The notes under the pieces: generated by a model
Databases searched by the model: none
What the model saw: the letters and a program-made list of their open reading frames with translations, nothing else
What the model was told of the DNA's origin: nothing
Program-made: the position numbers and the translations under genes
Shown: one piece after another, positions 42,401 through 55,500 of the stretch
Position numbering within the stretch: position 1 is the stretch's first letter
How the letters are laid out: each line of letters starts with the position of its first letter
From: Varroa destructor
Lineage: Eukaryota > Arthropoda > Arachnida > Mesostigmata > Varroidae
NCBI RefSeq assembly: GCF_002443255.2
Contig: NW_019211459.1
Location: 4,091,669-4,155,668 of the forward strand
DNA length: 64,000 nucleotides
Direction: 5' to 3'

Positions 42401-43474
42401 CGCCTTGAAAATCAGCTAAATTAATGCAAAAATGTACTTAATTTTACAATTTTGCTACAAGACAGGTACAAACACTGTACAAGCTCATGAAAAATGTATG
42501 CTATTTAAAAGATGCGTTACTGAAAAAAACGGCTTAAATATGCTTCTACTGCTTTCGTCCTGATGATTTCGATATGAAAGACGCTTTTAGCAATGATCAA
42601 CCAATTAGTCGATGAACTTATTTTAAAAGTTGAGCAAAATTGTCACGTGTGTTCATGATACCGCAAAGGAAATCAACACTCATTAACAAACAAAGCATTT
42701 GAAAACCGTTGGTTACAAAAAACTCAATGTTTGAGTGTCACACGAATTTACGCAAAGGGATTTACTTTATCATATTTGCATGTGCGAAATGTTTGGAGTT
42801 TTACAATCGGTATCACCGTTAGGCATCCCATCCGACGGCTGGTTCCCAGCACGTAATCAAGTGTGTATATGCATTTGCGAAAACTACCGAAACGGAACGA
42901 AATCGAGCAATTTCTAAAGCAGTGGATCACGAGTGATGAAAGCAGAAGCACATACGAAACATTTGGTGAAATTAAAAAGGAATCGTGCATTGTTCGTTAT
43001 TGCTGCCTAACAAACTGGTTGATTTAAACCTCTACCGTCAGCAATTAATGGAATAACAACAAGACATTAAAAGCGATCAAAACCAGTGAATAGAAAGGGC
43101 GTCATTTTTCAGCATTACAACGCCAGGCTAAGCACATCTTTATGTACTGGATGAAAATAGAAAAAAATTTGGCTGAGAAGCTTTAATGCATCCACCGTAT
43201 AGCACAAATCTTGCACAATAAGAGTATCATCTGTTCGGGTCTCTGCAGAATTCCTTTTATGGTGTTAATTTAACATAAATGGTGTGGTGCAAAAATCTTT
43301 CGACCCCATTTTTGGTCCAGAAACCTCAGAAGCTCTGCAGTGATGAACTTATGTGTTACCAGAAAAATGACAGAAGGTAATCGACTGAAAGAACACAGTT
43401 TAGCAATTTTATTTTAAAATTTCAAAATAGTTGTTTTAGTTTCGGTTTGAAAACGGTCGATATTTTTCGACAAC

Positions 43475-43511
<37 letters not shown>

Positions 43512-46500
43512 TCATTCTAATCCAACAATGTAAAAAGATGCAGATATATACATACACAGTCTACGCCCTTTCGTAATAATTGTTTGTTTTGCAAGATATC
43601 TTTATGGCGTGTCTGTTAACAATCGTGTCCGAGTGCTTGGCAGTTACGTTAAAGCCTTGCTACTAGAAGGAGAGCTGAAGCTATTTGACAGAGGTGTCGA
43701 AACCGGGAACAGACAAGCCGGCAACAAAAGTGAATCGAGAAAAGAAAAGCGATGTGCTCGGTTCTGTTTTTACGAGCTCTAATCGGAGGAAGCTAATCTT
43801 GCGGTAGTAGTACACGTTTACCAATCTTCGATCTTCCGCTTCAAAAGTTAAGTAAGCGCTGCTGGATCCGTCTATCGCTTCAGCATCCCGATCTACGCTT
43901 TGTCTATCCATTAATGTCAAACGCAGGTACGGATCGCGATAACGATAACGGTAATGGCCAGCGACGATCATGATAAAAACACTACACCACACTTTGAATA
44001 AATATTTTTTATTGACAAAAGTTACTATCGGGTGGTAATTTCATTGACCTTGTTTTCAAGAAATACGTGACTTTTTTGCTATAGTATTTTCTCAGCAATA
44101 ATGTTAACGACTTAGCAAGCAACCGAGCCGATCACCTATAAACAACTCAAAACCACCACTAATGAAAATGATTTTAATGTCACTTCTATTATATCGAATG
44201 ACTACCACTTCAATCAAAAAGTTTACCTTGGATTTCCTGCTTTGAAGAACGTGTAAAAAATTAAACAACAGGACTAAAAAACTGATATAAGATTTCCAGC
44301 GCACCTATTTTATCAGACTAGCTTAGTTTAATATGAATTGACTGAAGGGTATAATACAGACAATTACAGCGAAATAACACCACAAACCAATATTCTTAGC
44401 TGGCTGAACATGCGGTAATGTCTAATAAGGCTAAGAACACGGGTTTTAATGACGGTACGGTGATGTACGGTAAAAATTTAGATTGCGTAAAAAAACGCCA
44501 ACACAAATATTGATAACTTTCGTGTTTTTCTTTTACTATGAATTGTATTAATGATATCGCACACAGCATATCACTATTAACTATATACAGGATGATCAAT
44601 CAGAACATAGTTTGCCTTTCAAACTCGAACCGGCTTCTACGTAGTTTTGAAAGATGGACTGAATCAAGGGTTGATTCAGCATATGCAGCCCGTTAGAAAT
44701 AAAGGGCAAATATTTTCCGATTCCTCAGTTCTGAACACAGTCACAACGTTCATTAATATACACAGGCTTCTAAAGACCACAGAGATAAACGTTCCTACAT
44801 ACCTACGCGATCGCCTATAAACAAAACTAGCTTTGAATAACTTAATAGTCTCACACATTCTTAATTTGTACATCCATCGTGACGTCGATGTTATTACACT
44901 ACCTATGTTACATCGAATTACCAATAATTCAGCACTGAACACCGTGATGTCCTTCATATTCTGAGGACGTTGCCTGCCATCGCGCGATATAAACAAGGTG
45001 TTCGAAAAATTTGTAGCTACCTGCTGGCTGTCATTATAAGTTAAGCTTTGTGACTGTGCGTTCCAGTCACTAGTCCGGCAGTTGCCCCAAGCTTGCGGAG
45101 TTTTCGTTCGTAAACGAGCCTACTCCAAACACCCAAAATCATGTTTTTCAGTCTAGGGTCGCGCTGACCTTCAGTGGTGTGAACAAATCTCCACTGATAT
45201 GTAAGTATCTGCCGGCTCAAGCGCAATTGTCCATGCTGTATGGCACTCATTGCCAGAAATATCCAACAGCGGCACACCTGCGCATACAACGGCTAACTGG
45301 TTAGGTTTTTGTGCTCGTTACCTGGGGAAGTTGGAACGATTCTTCGTTCTAGTGTTATACATTTTCTTGCATTAAAAAGGGTTTACAAGATTGCGGAAGA
45401 CATACCTGCGTAGGGTCGCCTAAACGGGCCGCCAATTGAAGTTGCTTTGCAGAAATCTGTTTTGCGACCCCCTTCGCTCGATCGCAATAGTCGCCCATCG
45501 CGGAGTATGCTCCGCCCAATGTTGATAACCAAGCCATTACCTGTCACCATGAAAAATTGATATGTTCAAAAATTGACGAAATTGAACACAACATTATTTG
45601 AGTATACGATGAACACTATATCATTCGTTCACCTTGCAGTTATGAGCACTAAACTACATGAAGTACATTAGACCAAAGGTTGAATATACATATAAATTCT
45701 AATTGAAACTTCGGGATGTTACTTCCATGGCCCCATGCTATTCTAATACCACGGAAGCGAAAGATTACAAGCTTTCTTGCCATTTACCTCGTACACATGA
45801 ATAAACTCATTAATAAGGGCTACTATTCGGCGATACCAAGCGATGTGGATAGGTGGTTGAGGAACCGCATAGATGACAAACACCAAAAAATCAATGCCAT
45901 CTGATTTTACGTAAGAAGTTGGCTGACAATCTAAGACGACCCGTTTTTCCCAACGACTAGAAAAATTATTCAGCATATTCTGCCAGAAAGCAGGCGCTAA
46001 CAGACAGCGTACAAATTTGAAGAAGCATTCAGGGTCAACAGGTTTTTTGCGGAAAAGTCCAATGCTTTTTCTGCAATACAAGTAGAAAGCGTTGTTAGTT
46101 AAGATCAGTGCATTTTTGGTGTACAACATCAGCAGACGCACTTTTTTCCAGTATTCCACAAGTACAGAAATAAAATTTCACTGATTTACAATCTTTCGAT
46201 TCATTATAGAATCAAGTCTTTAAACAGACTTTAATCAAACTTAACTATAAAAAGGGTATCTTGTGAACGGCATTTAGATGCCCAGCATAAGATGCAGCTT
46301 AAGCTGGTGCATGGAAATACCGTTCCGAGCCTTGTTAACGACCCTAGAATACTTAATAACGCATACTGTTTCTAATGTTGTGCTGCTAAACAATATATTA
46401 TAACAATGTCAAATGTTCCCCAGTTACGGAACTCACCTTCGACCCCTTTTAGGCGATTTGACAATCAAATCTAACGCGCTTAGTTCTGGTGTCCATGTGT

Positions 46501-49500
46501 AGCTAAGGTACATTGGAATGCAAAAGTTGACAAATTTTCTGATCTGAAAAAAAATCATCACACAAAGAGATTGGTTTCCCTAAACTGTATCGACTCTAGC
46601 AGCTGTGCTTTCGGTAAACATACCCAGCTCATTTAAGAGATATCATAATACATGATCCCTTAAAACACAGACGGAATTGTTGACACCCAATTTAAATTAC
46701 CTTAAGCTTTTCGGTACCAGGAACGGAAATTAGTTCGCAATGGAAGCTTGTATCCCAATTACACTTGACCGTCACTAGCATCTTCACATCTGAAATAGCA
46801 TAACATCACAATGCTAAACGACTATTTAAACTGCATTGCAGATTTTTCGCTAATCTTCAACAAACATTCGCAGTACTCTACTACTGTTTTTGTGTTCACA
46901 TAATGGAAATAAGAATATAGTTTATCTAAATATTCAAACCCAAGCATTCTGTACGTAGAACCAGAAGCTATGCCCAGGAATCAACAAGTATAACCTCATA
47001 ATCGATTGAAACTTGCTAAGCAAGGTCATCCGGGTTTAATTTAAACAGAAAGGTGACATAGAAATGTTAATCGAATTTGAAATAGATAATTAGCGACTTT
47101 TTTAAACGAAATTCGAGTTTACTTCTAAACCAACACAGTTATGTATATCAAAATCTCACAAAAACTGCAGTTGATTCTATGCATCTAGCCGGCAAGTTTC
47201 CTTCTCTTGAACGGAAACCGGTGTCTTTTGACAGATAAAAACCCGTAAAAGGCAAAACCTTCAATACAACAGAGCTTGAAAAAGGACGTTTTCGCACCTG
47301 GCCACTTGCTTGACACATGAATAAGGTTCCGTCTAAAAATTCAACAAGTCTAGTGTGATCAAATTGAAGGAACAAACTCGCATTGATCCTCTCACTAATA
47401 AAACATTACTCCCACAAAATAACACTACCGTGAGCATGTAATAGTCGTATTCTGACTCAACGTTCTGGCTTAAACCGTGAACAGCGTCTTTCGTCCGTCA
47501 GTGCTCTGACCGCAGTTCTGTAGAGAGGGTAGATTTCTGTAGCAGACAACTCCCGCGCTCAAATACAGAATGAACGCATTCGGGTGAAGTAAGGCGGAAG
47601 AGCGGCTCCGGGCGGTTAGACTAAGATACTCAAAGAAATGTAAGTTTCTGTTTTACATTCCTTGAACGACGTTAGCTTGATATAGTCGCCATATGATAAA
47701 CATAATCAAACCTAACGGTCAAGTCTAATAGTGTCGTGTTAATCAAGCCCTAGAGTTTTTTACATTTTTTCTATAGAAAGTAAAGCGAAACGCAGTATAT
47801 AGAGTCCTACATAATACGAGAGATTTTTTGCAACGGTCATCCAAAAAACGGAACAAAAATGTAATGCGTAAGGCCTCTTTACAATAATAACACACTAATT
47901 TTCAAAGAGGGTTTATTAGTAATACTGTTTTTGCATGACGGAAAACCACCAGGGATAAGCTTATTTTATGTGGGCTGAGTGTAGGGTTAAACCTCAACGG
48001 TTGCTACCTTTTCTGCGGAGACCATTGCCCACTGATTGCATATTTGCCATTTGTGCTTCACTTCGCTAAGCCCGATTTTCGTTTTACAATATTGCAAGTT
48101 CGTAGGAAAAAGTGGCAAGTGCCTCTCCATTCGGATGAATTCGGAAGTCATTTAGGTGGGGTCACATATCGTGTTCCCTAACTCACCAATAAAAGCGTTT
48201 TTTTATTCGGTCACAACTACCATACAAAATTTGTCATTGGCCCTGACTTCCTCAGATAGAGTTCAGCAATACAATAACAAAAATTCATAACAACACACCA
48301 GTATGGTGTATATACCGTACGTGCTAGTATGACTTTTTACTAGATTATATATAAAAAAAAACGTGTTGTTTGTAACTTAATTCAGATTACAAAATAGATG
48401 AATACCTTTGAATCTACCGAAATCATTTTAACCAAGTAGTAGAATTACTTGGAGATAAGTTAACCATCCTCTAGGTATTTTGCCTTTTTGCCAGTAAGGT
48501 ATTAGACCAGGCTGTGTGGTAAACAGTTTTATTCAAATATGCTTGAGTTTGGGAAAAACGTGGTCTAACCGCATGCATAGTTTTACTTTGTAGATAGTTT
48601 ACAATTAAGAATGAAATACCTATTTTCTGAAGGATGCATATGGCTCTAGCTAGGCTTAGAGAGCACGTTTTTCCCATACACCCACAGATTTTAGCCGCAG
48701 CAAATGTCTTGCACAAACGACGAGCCGTCTTGGCCAAGCGAATATAAATGAGCGCTAAGTTTGAATATTTGCATGAACGCAACTAATACGCAATGACAAC
48801 AATAGACGCAATGTTAACAATAGTTAACAATAATAATGTTAGCGATAACGTTCATGGACAACGTTTTTCGATTTCAGAGAATCCATCCTCACGTAATATA
48901 CAAGTACTACAACACCAATCTAACTCAATATATTTGTGGTAAGTAGATACATTAAACGTCGCCAGCTGGCATTCCGTGGCCAGCACGGCCTGCCTGTAAA
49001 CGCTGCTGCTACGCATATTTCGTAGATTGGACGAAATATATTTTCCGTTGTTTGTCTCGCCAGTATCTTTTATATAAACACAGGCTGTGTCTTTTATCGT
49101 CTCAACCACAACTAGCTAGAAACTGCCTCTCATATCTTTTATTCAATCAAGGCACGTAGACTATATTCTAGTTAAAAAAAAAAGCGATCAAAACGTGAGA
49201 TTGATAGGTATTCGTGAACAAATCGAAGTAGAATTTATGGCAAAAACACATGATCATTATAGATTTCGATTAATAGAACGGAAGCTTGTGGTTCTGCAGG
49301 TAACTCGAAGATGCATCAATGGGGCTTTAAACATTTTCGAAAGTTGCACCCACCTTCGCGCTATAAGGTATTGTTCAATTCAAATAGCTTAGCCCATTTC
49401 AACTCTGTAGCTCTATGAGAGATTTCGATATGAACAGTATCCAAAAATATAGCTAGCGTTAACTCAGCCGCTAGTCGGAAATGACGTACTTTGTGCCCGT

Positions 49501-52500
49501 TTTTACGCAAGGGTACGTACTAATTATGTCTAACAGCGCATCGACCCTTAACTGTAATTATCAATGGCACAAGCGATCGAATATTACGACGCACAGATCG
49601 GGTGCTCCTATAAAAACGTTTGCCATATATCGCTCTGGATGTGAGTTTCGATCGTGCCTTCGTCCTATATTATTGCTGCTGCTGCTATGAGATCTGTGTC
49701 AGAAAAAATCGTCACAAATTTTATCTACTATAACGTATAGTTAAATTACATTGTATTTAATTATAGTTTTTATTAACAGAAACCTATTCGCCTATTATTT
49801 GTCAGAATCTATTCTTCGCGACATCCACCGAAGAGGTACAATAATAAACTGATATATTTAGTACGTTTGTCAATTATGCGTGCGTGTAAAAAAATCTCAT
49901 TGGATGCTGCCTGCACTTAGAAACAGTTGTAGTGAGTGACTAAAAATCTTTGATTTTTTTATTTATTAGTTAATTTATATATGATAACTAAACGTCCCCA
50001 TCCCACTATAGGTAAGCTGTGTATTTCGGAACAAACATTCTAAATCATGTTTGTTTAGACTGCTAGTGACTGTGGACTAGAATTAGAATTATCGCAGTTT
50101 GTGTTCTGTCGACCACTAGACCTAGATTTTCTGTTTCTGTAAACCCGGCTCGTCTATTCCGGCTAATTTTTTTCCATGTTCGGGTTTTTCTACACAAATG
50201 CCAAATTGTATGTATATATCATACGTGCTTCCAGCATTATAAAAATGAAACATGAATATATCTATCTTTCGATAGGAGTTTGGTAACGTTGATGACTTAC
50301 GAACTCTAAATAGGGGATACCGTAGAGTAGTTTACTAGATGAATGCTAACTAAAAATGTTTGGCCTCGTGATCAGCAGATAAATCCTAAGCTTTGCAAGC
50401 CTAAAAAGGTCCTAACATACATTTTTCAGCGAGATGTCCGAGAAGTGACGAAGTACATCGAACTCGCCCTGGTGCTCGACAAGGCAATGGTATGTGATTC
50501 ATCTATCTCTTAGTATAGCTAAGCTTTAAACTACGTAGTAATTAATCATTCGTCATTATACGTGAATGCTTTGGGAATGAATTGTTCCCGGGCTTCAATT
50601 TTCAAAAAGGCACAGTACCAACCTCATTCTACAGAACTTCTACGTCAATATATAAAATACGTTAATTTCCTTGTGTATTTTCAGTTCGATGTGCGGAATG
50701 TCACACAGACTGAAGTGATGGCCGATGCCATCCAGATCATCAACTGCGTGGATATGGTAAGCAGCTGTAGGGAACAAACGAATGACGAAGTAGATGGTAT
50801 CCAATCGGCGATTCAAAGGATAGTTATCTTGAGATTAAGAGCAATAAGTGTTCTATTTTCTACCTTGTTCTATTTTCAGTATTTTCGCCAGTTGCTCACC
50901 CGAGTGTCCATAGTGTATATTGAGACGTGGCAGGGTGGGGACCAGATTGAGAAAAGCACAGATATCAAACAAACCCTAATCAGTTTCCTCGATTATTCCT
51001 CGAAAAATCTCTACCAGCAACATTCTGATGCACGTCACCTTCTCACGTACGTGAAGATACCGACGCATAGCTATACGACGCTATAATGACGGTCTTCTCA
51101 ATACAATCACTTGAGTCAACTTAGCGTTGTCCGTTCACAAAACAGTCGCACGGGCATAGTGTCATAACGATGTTATATTAAATGCAATACAGCCAGGATA
51201 AAAACTGAGTCGTAAAGTAGTGGCTTTTGGAGTTTCGTTTCAAATTAAAGTTCGTGTTATTGTGACCAATCTTTATGTGTTCTTTTGCTTTGTGCTACAA
51301 TTGATTTGACGGAGGCTGAGAGCACATTTTTCCACACTGAGAGCGTATCTTAGATAGCGATGTTAAATAACAATTTTCTTTTTTCGATGTCGTCAGTTGT
51401 CTATCGCTTACTTCGTCCCGATAGCTTAATAGCGTACTGAGTATTAAGACAATGTTTAATTAGAATCCTGTATGATAATCGTAGCCTCTGGTGTGTCAAA
51501 TTTACGAGTCTCACCCGTTTTCGAATGTTCTGCAGTGGGAAGTCTCCGTGCAAGATGGCGTCCGCCCCGGGCAGTCTTGGCGCCTGCTCTGGTCAGCAAG
51601 AAGTTGGCATGGCCATCCCCGACACCATATGCACTGCGAAGGCAGTAGGTCAGTATGAATAGCGCGTCGAGTATATTATAGAGTATATGTTAAATGGGTC
51701 CGTCTCAGACTCAGTATAATTCTCAGTTGAGCAAGATATTTCACTATTTTCTATTAATCTGTCCAGGTGGTAAAACCGGAAATATACAACAACACACGAA
51801 ATTGAATTAATCATGACCGGTTTAGTCGAAATAAGGACACGTACGGATACGAAGTTTCCTTTGAGAGTAGATTCAGTTTTCCATTACAACGCTTATTGAC
51901 TTGAGTTTGCTGAGTGGTATTAATTGGTGACGTCTTATCTCTGAAGGTGTCAGCGAAGATACAAACGTCTACGAGCCGCATCTCGTGGCGTCCACAGTCA
52001 CGCACATGCTCGGTCATAACCTGGGCATGACTCATGACACCGATAGTTGCGCCTGTGATGACTCCTGGGGTTGCATCATGACGCCCGGCATTCTCGGTAA
52101 CGCCCTGGCACTTGCATATCCTTAATCCTTAGGTGTTAGAGTGATTAAAATAATTATAATAGTAACACCCGAAGAATCTTAAATATATAGATATTTTTTT
52201 AGATTTATTAAATACAATCATCAATATATTCTATGGGTGCTTTTAGCGAATCTGTTCACGAATAGATGAGGGTTGTTAATGGGCCATATTTTTCAAACGT
52301 GAGTTTGATGGTACCTATAATGGCTGTGTTAATTACTCCTAGGTCACAAGGGCTCGACGCACGTGCAGCCTTCCCATTTCTCCAAGTGCAGCTATAATGA
52401 CTACATTTCGCATGTTCGTGTGGGGCACGGCGTGTGCCTCTTTAACAAACCAGGACAACTCGAGGACTTTAAGACCTGCGGGAATGGCGTTGTTGAGGAG

Positions 52501-55500
52501 GGAGAGCAATGCGATTGCGGTAAGCTTTAATAACTATTGAGCAAGTCAATACATCAGTCTATTTAGAGACGAAAGTCGCAGAATGACGAACGATGAACGT
52601 CGAGCTTCTAGAAGCCACTAATCATTTCAATTTAATCTCGGACCTTCAACCGTCGGCAGTCCACGCGTTGGCCCTTAGCAGTAAATTCAAACAAAAATAG
52701 ATAATGCTTATTGGCCAAATGAGATGCAGGCTTCATTTTCAGATCTGTTGCATTTCATGCTTACATTATATAATTTAGCAGGGTCGCATCTTATACTTCC
52801 TACGTTTACTAAAAAAGTTAATATAAACGGAAAGCGCAAAAAGTAACACAATAGAAAATATCCGATTTTGCAATAAATACTCACCAAATTAGGCTCTCTA
52901 TTTGCGATGTGCAGTTTTTCCAAGATCTGGTACTTGGTAATTTACTCGGTTTATGTGGGCTATTGAAAAAGAATTATGCCACAACTTACAGGGTCGATCG
53001 AGGAGTGCGCCAAGGTGGACCCATGTTGCGATCCTATCACGTGCCGACTCCGAATGGAGGCCAACTGCTCCGCGGGCGCGTGTTGTGATAACTGCAAGGT
53101 ATCAATCATCACTTAAAGTTACCGATTAAGAAATTGCCCATGATCGCGTTGTCTGGTAGTGCCGTGTATTTGTCAATGGTTTGTGTTGACTGTGCTATAA
53201 TAAATGGGCTCGTTTGCTGTTCCAGCTTCGACCGGAAGGGTATCGATGTCGGCCTGCGGAGTCAGAGTGCGATTTTCCTGAATTTTGCAACGGACGTTCC
53301 GGGGACGTGAGTAGTGCGCAGAGCTTCAAATCAGCGTAGTGAACTAGCGGTCCAAGTTTGAAAACATTCACATCGTTCATCCTACTATCTAGAGTGTTGT
53401 TATTGCTGCCCTTCTAATGTTAGTCTTCGCGTATCTTGTCCATGTCTAATTTCAGTGCCCAATGGACATTTTCCGACAGAATGGTGAAGAGTGTAAGGCT
53501 GGCGCCGGGTATTGCTTCGGTGGTCGCTGCGAGACGCCCGATGAACAGTGTGAATTCGTATGGGGCTTTGGAGCGACGAAGGCTGATGATGCCTGTTTCG
53601 AATACAATCTACAGGGAATGCAGAACGGCAACTGTGGAGAAGACTTTAACGGAGCAGGATATATCAAATGCACCCGAGAGTACGTAATCAAGCTGCACTA
53701 GAAGAAAAATCACGACGATTACGCATGGCACATAAACACAAGCTAATAATTCGACTAACACGAGCCGCGTTAGCCTGCTTTTTGATACCTATCGGCCGAA
53801 TTATGTATATATATAGATGTATGTGACTCATAGCTTCACTGCAAATGGCGGAGAACCGTGATTGTTTACTCGATTTCGTTATTTTGCACGCGAACAGAGG
53901 AAACTAACTAAAACGCTCGACTATTATGATACTGTTTCAGACACATGATGTGTGGCAGCCTGCAATGTCAGCGTGGGGGCCGCACTCCAGTTCTTCCGGG
54001 CTTGGAAAAGTACACCCGCATGAACATCGCCAAAGACTCCACAGAATACGAGTGCAAGTCAGTCTCCTTTAGGGAGGAGTACGCATCACCGTTTCGCATC
54101 TATTTATTGAGATCATTTGCCCCCTCTGGTTTGAATTCATTCATCTTGTGGCAACAGTTGACGTCAACAATTCTCGTTCTAATAACGATAGCCGCCGATT
54201 TTATTCTCGCCTTTTTAGTAGGAGAACACAGTCGACCTTTACCGTACAAGTTTGTTACGCTGTTCAAAACGGCCCACTCGAAGAGTGACTATTGTTAGCA
54301 GTACGTTAGAATTAGCTAGGTGCACCTTGTTCTTTTTCTGTCATGTGGCAATCTATTTTTTCGTATTTCTCAGTGAACTCCGCTAGATGAATGCCAGTCA
54401 TTGTCATTGCTATATTTTCAAAGTCCGAACGAATCGTGGTTTTCTTGTTGTTCACAGAGCGACCACGGGCAACGCTGGAGATAATGTTGAGTACGGCCTT
54501 GTATTCGACGGTACGAAGTGTGGGGAGAACGCGATCTGCGTGAATCGTACATGTCAGTCAGTTTCGCTACATCGCCCAGTTAGAGCTTGTCCTACGCGCA
54601 ATGGCAAAGAGTGTTCCGGAAGCGGGCTGTGTTCCAACGCCAACATCTGCTATTGCAACGAAGGTATACTATTGCCTAAGTTAACTGTACAGTGATTAAA
54701 GCGTAGCAGAAATAATGTATTAGTCCGGACGGAGGATTCGAAGAATCCTCTTTTTACATCTGGATTCTACATCTGGATTACAGGTTACCTTTTTGTTCTT
54801 GCTGAATCGCTATTATTTTTCTTCCAGGATATGTGGGCAATGATTGCAGCACGCCGAAACAGCCCGCTAGCCCAGGCGAGGACGGCTCGGTTGACTCAGC
54901 GAATTCGGATCCGAATTCAGACAATGCCAATAATAATAATAATAATAATAATAATCTCAGTAATAAGCAGAACACGTACAACATAAAACAAGGTGGCTCC
55001 ACTACGGCCAACCCTGCACAACTGCCCGGGTCCACACCTGCCGACAAGACCGGACAGAATAACAGTGGCAGTAGGTTAGCAGATCAGAAGAGCGACATTA
55101 ACAGCTGGGCAATACCGTCTCCGATGGGTAGACGCCGACGTGCCGAGCGGCCTATCATTTCCTATAGAAGCGCTTTTGAAACAGCAGCAGTACACTAGCT
55201 AGTATTACGGGAGGATGTATTAGACGGGTGCCATTAATAACAGTCATTGCCTCATGCGTCGTGCGCCCTCCTGCGCTTAAAAAAAACGGCTAGCAGAAGT
55301 CAAGCAATACGCTTGTGTAAGATAGGTATCGAAAGCCTCGAGGATGTGTGCAATATGTAGACAGCTGATTATCTAAGTCTATGTAGAGATTTATATCTTC
55401 ATTTAGAAAAATGCTTAGAAACAATAGTCGGTCACTTTTGGCACACTGAGTACCGTATTAGAAGGATACGCTGGGCTATTACGACACAGCCGTCCATAAG

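Larger units (their letters stand above)
38424..45040 (+). other. ADAM intron, part 3' of the nested gene
   Basis: AT-rich, largely featureless. It contains the two weak coding-like segments at 40331-40495 (+) and 43681-43971 (-) and a 32-base AT microsatellite at 43478. The stretch just below 45041 would hold the 3' UTR of the nested gene; I see no clear polyadenylation signal. Confidence 0.45.

Noticed and set aside
45041..45537. Treating the last two nested exons as a separate 122-residue gene starting at ATG 45537
   Set aside because: The acceptor gtgacag|GTAATG and the exact phase with the upstream exon ending H-V-Y-E show it is the C-terminus of a longer gene.
48852..49109. 85-codon minus-strand ORF over the 48878 exon
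   Set aside because: It overlaps a well-supported ADAM exon, has no splice partners and no recognisable content.
49466..49505. Alternative exon between the H-P-H-V-I-Y exon and the metalloprotease start (reads [13 protein letters not shown])
   Set aside because: It fits phase but its acceptor gccgctag has no pyrimidine tract, and it lacks the basic furin motif. The exon at 49300 fits phase, has gttctgcag and gives R-Y-K-R.
51536..51648. Use of the donor at 51051 (gtgaag) giving a Trp/His-rich reading of this exon
   Set aside because: It destroys the conserved Cys and reads unlike the family; the donor at 51047 gives the expected sequence.
53941..54298. Readthrough of the cysteine-rich exon into a hydrophobic open stretch
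   Set aside because: The donor at 54058 and the next exon restore the family order exactly; the extension interrupts the cysteine-rich fold.
54732..54755. Hairpin plus T5 as an intrinsic terminator
   Set aside because: This is eukaryotic Pol II intronic DNA; rho-independent termination does not apply.
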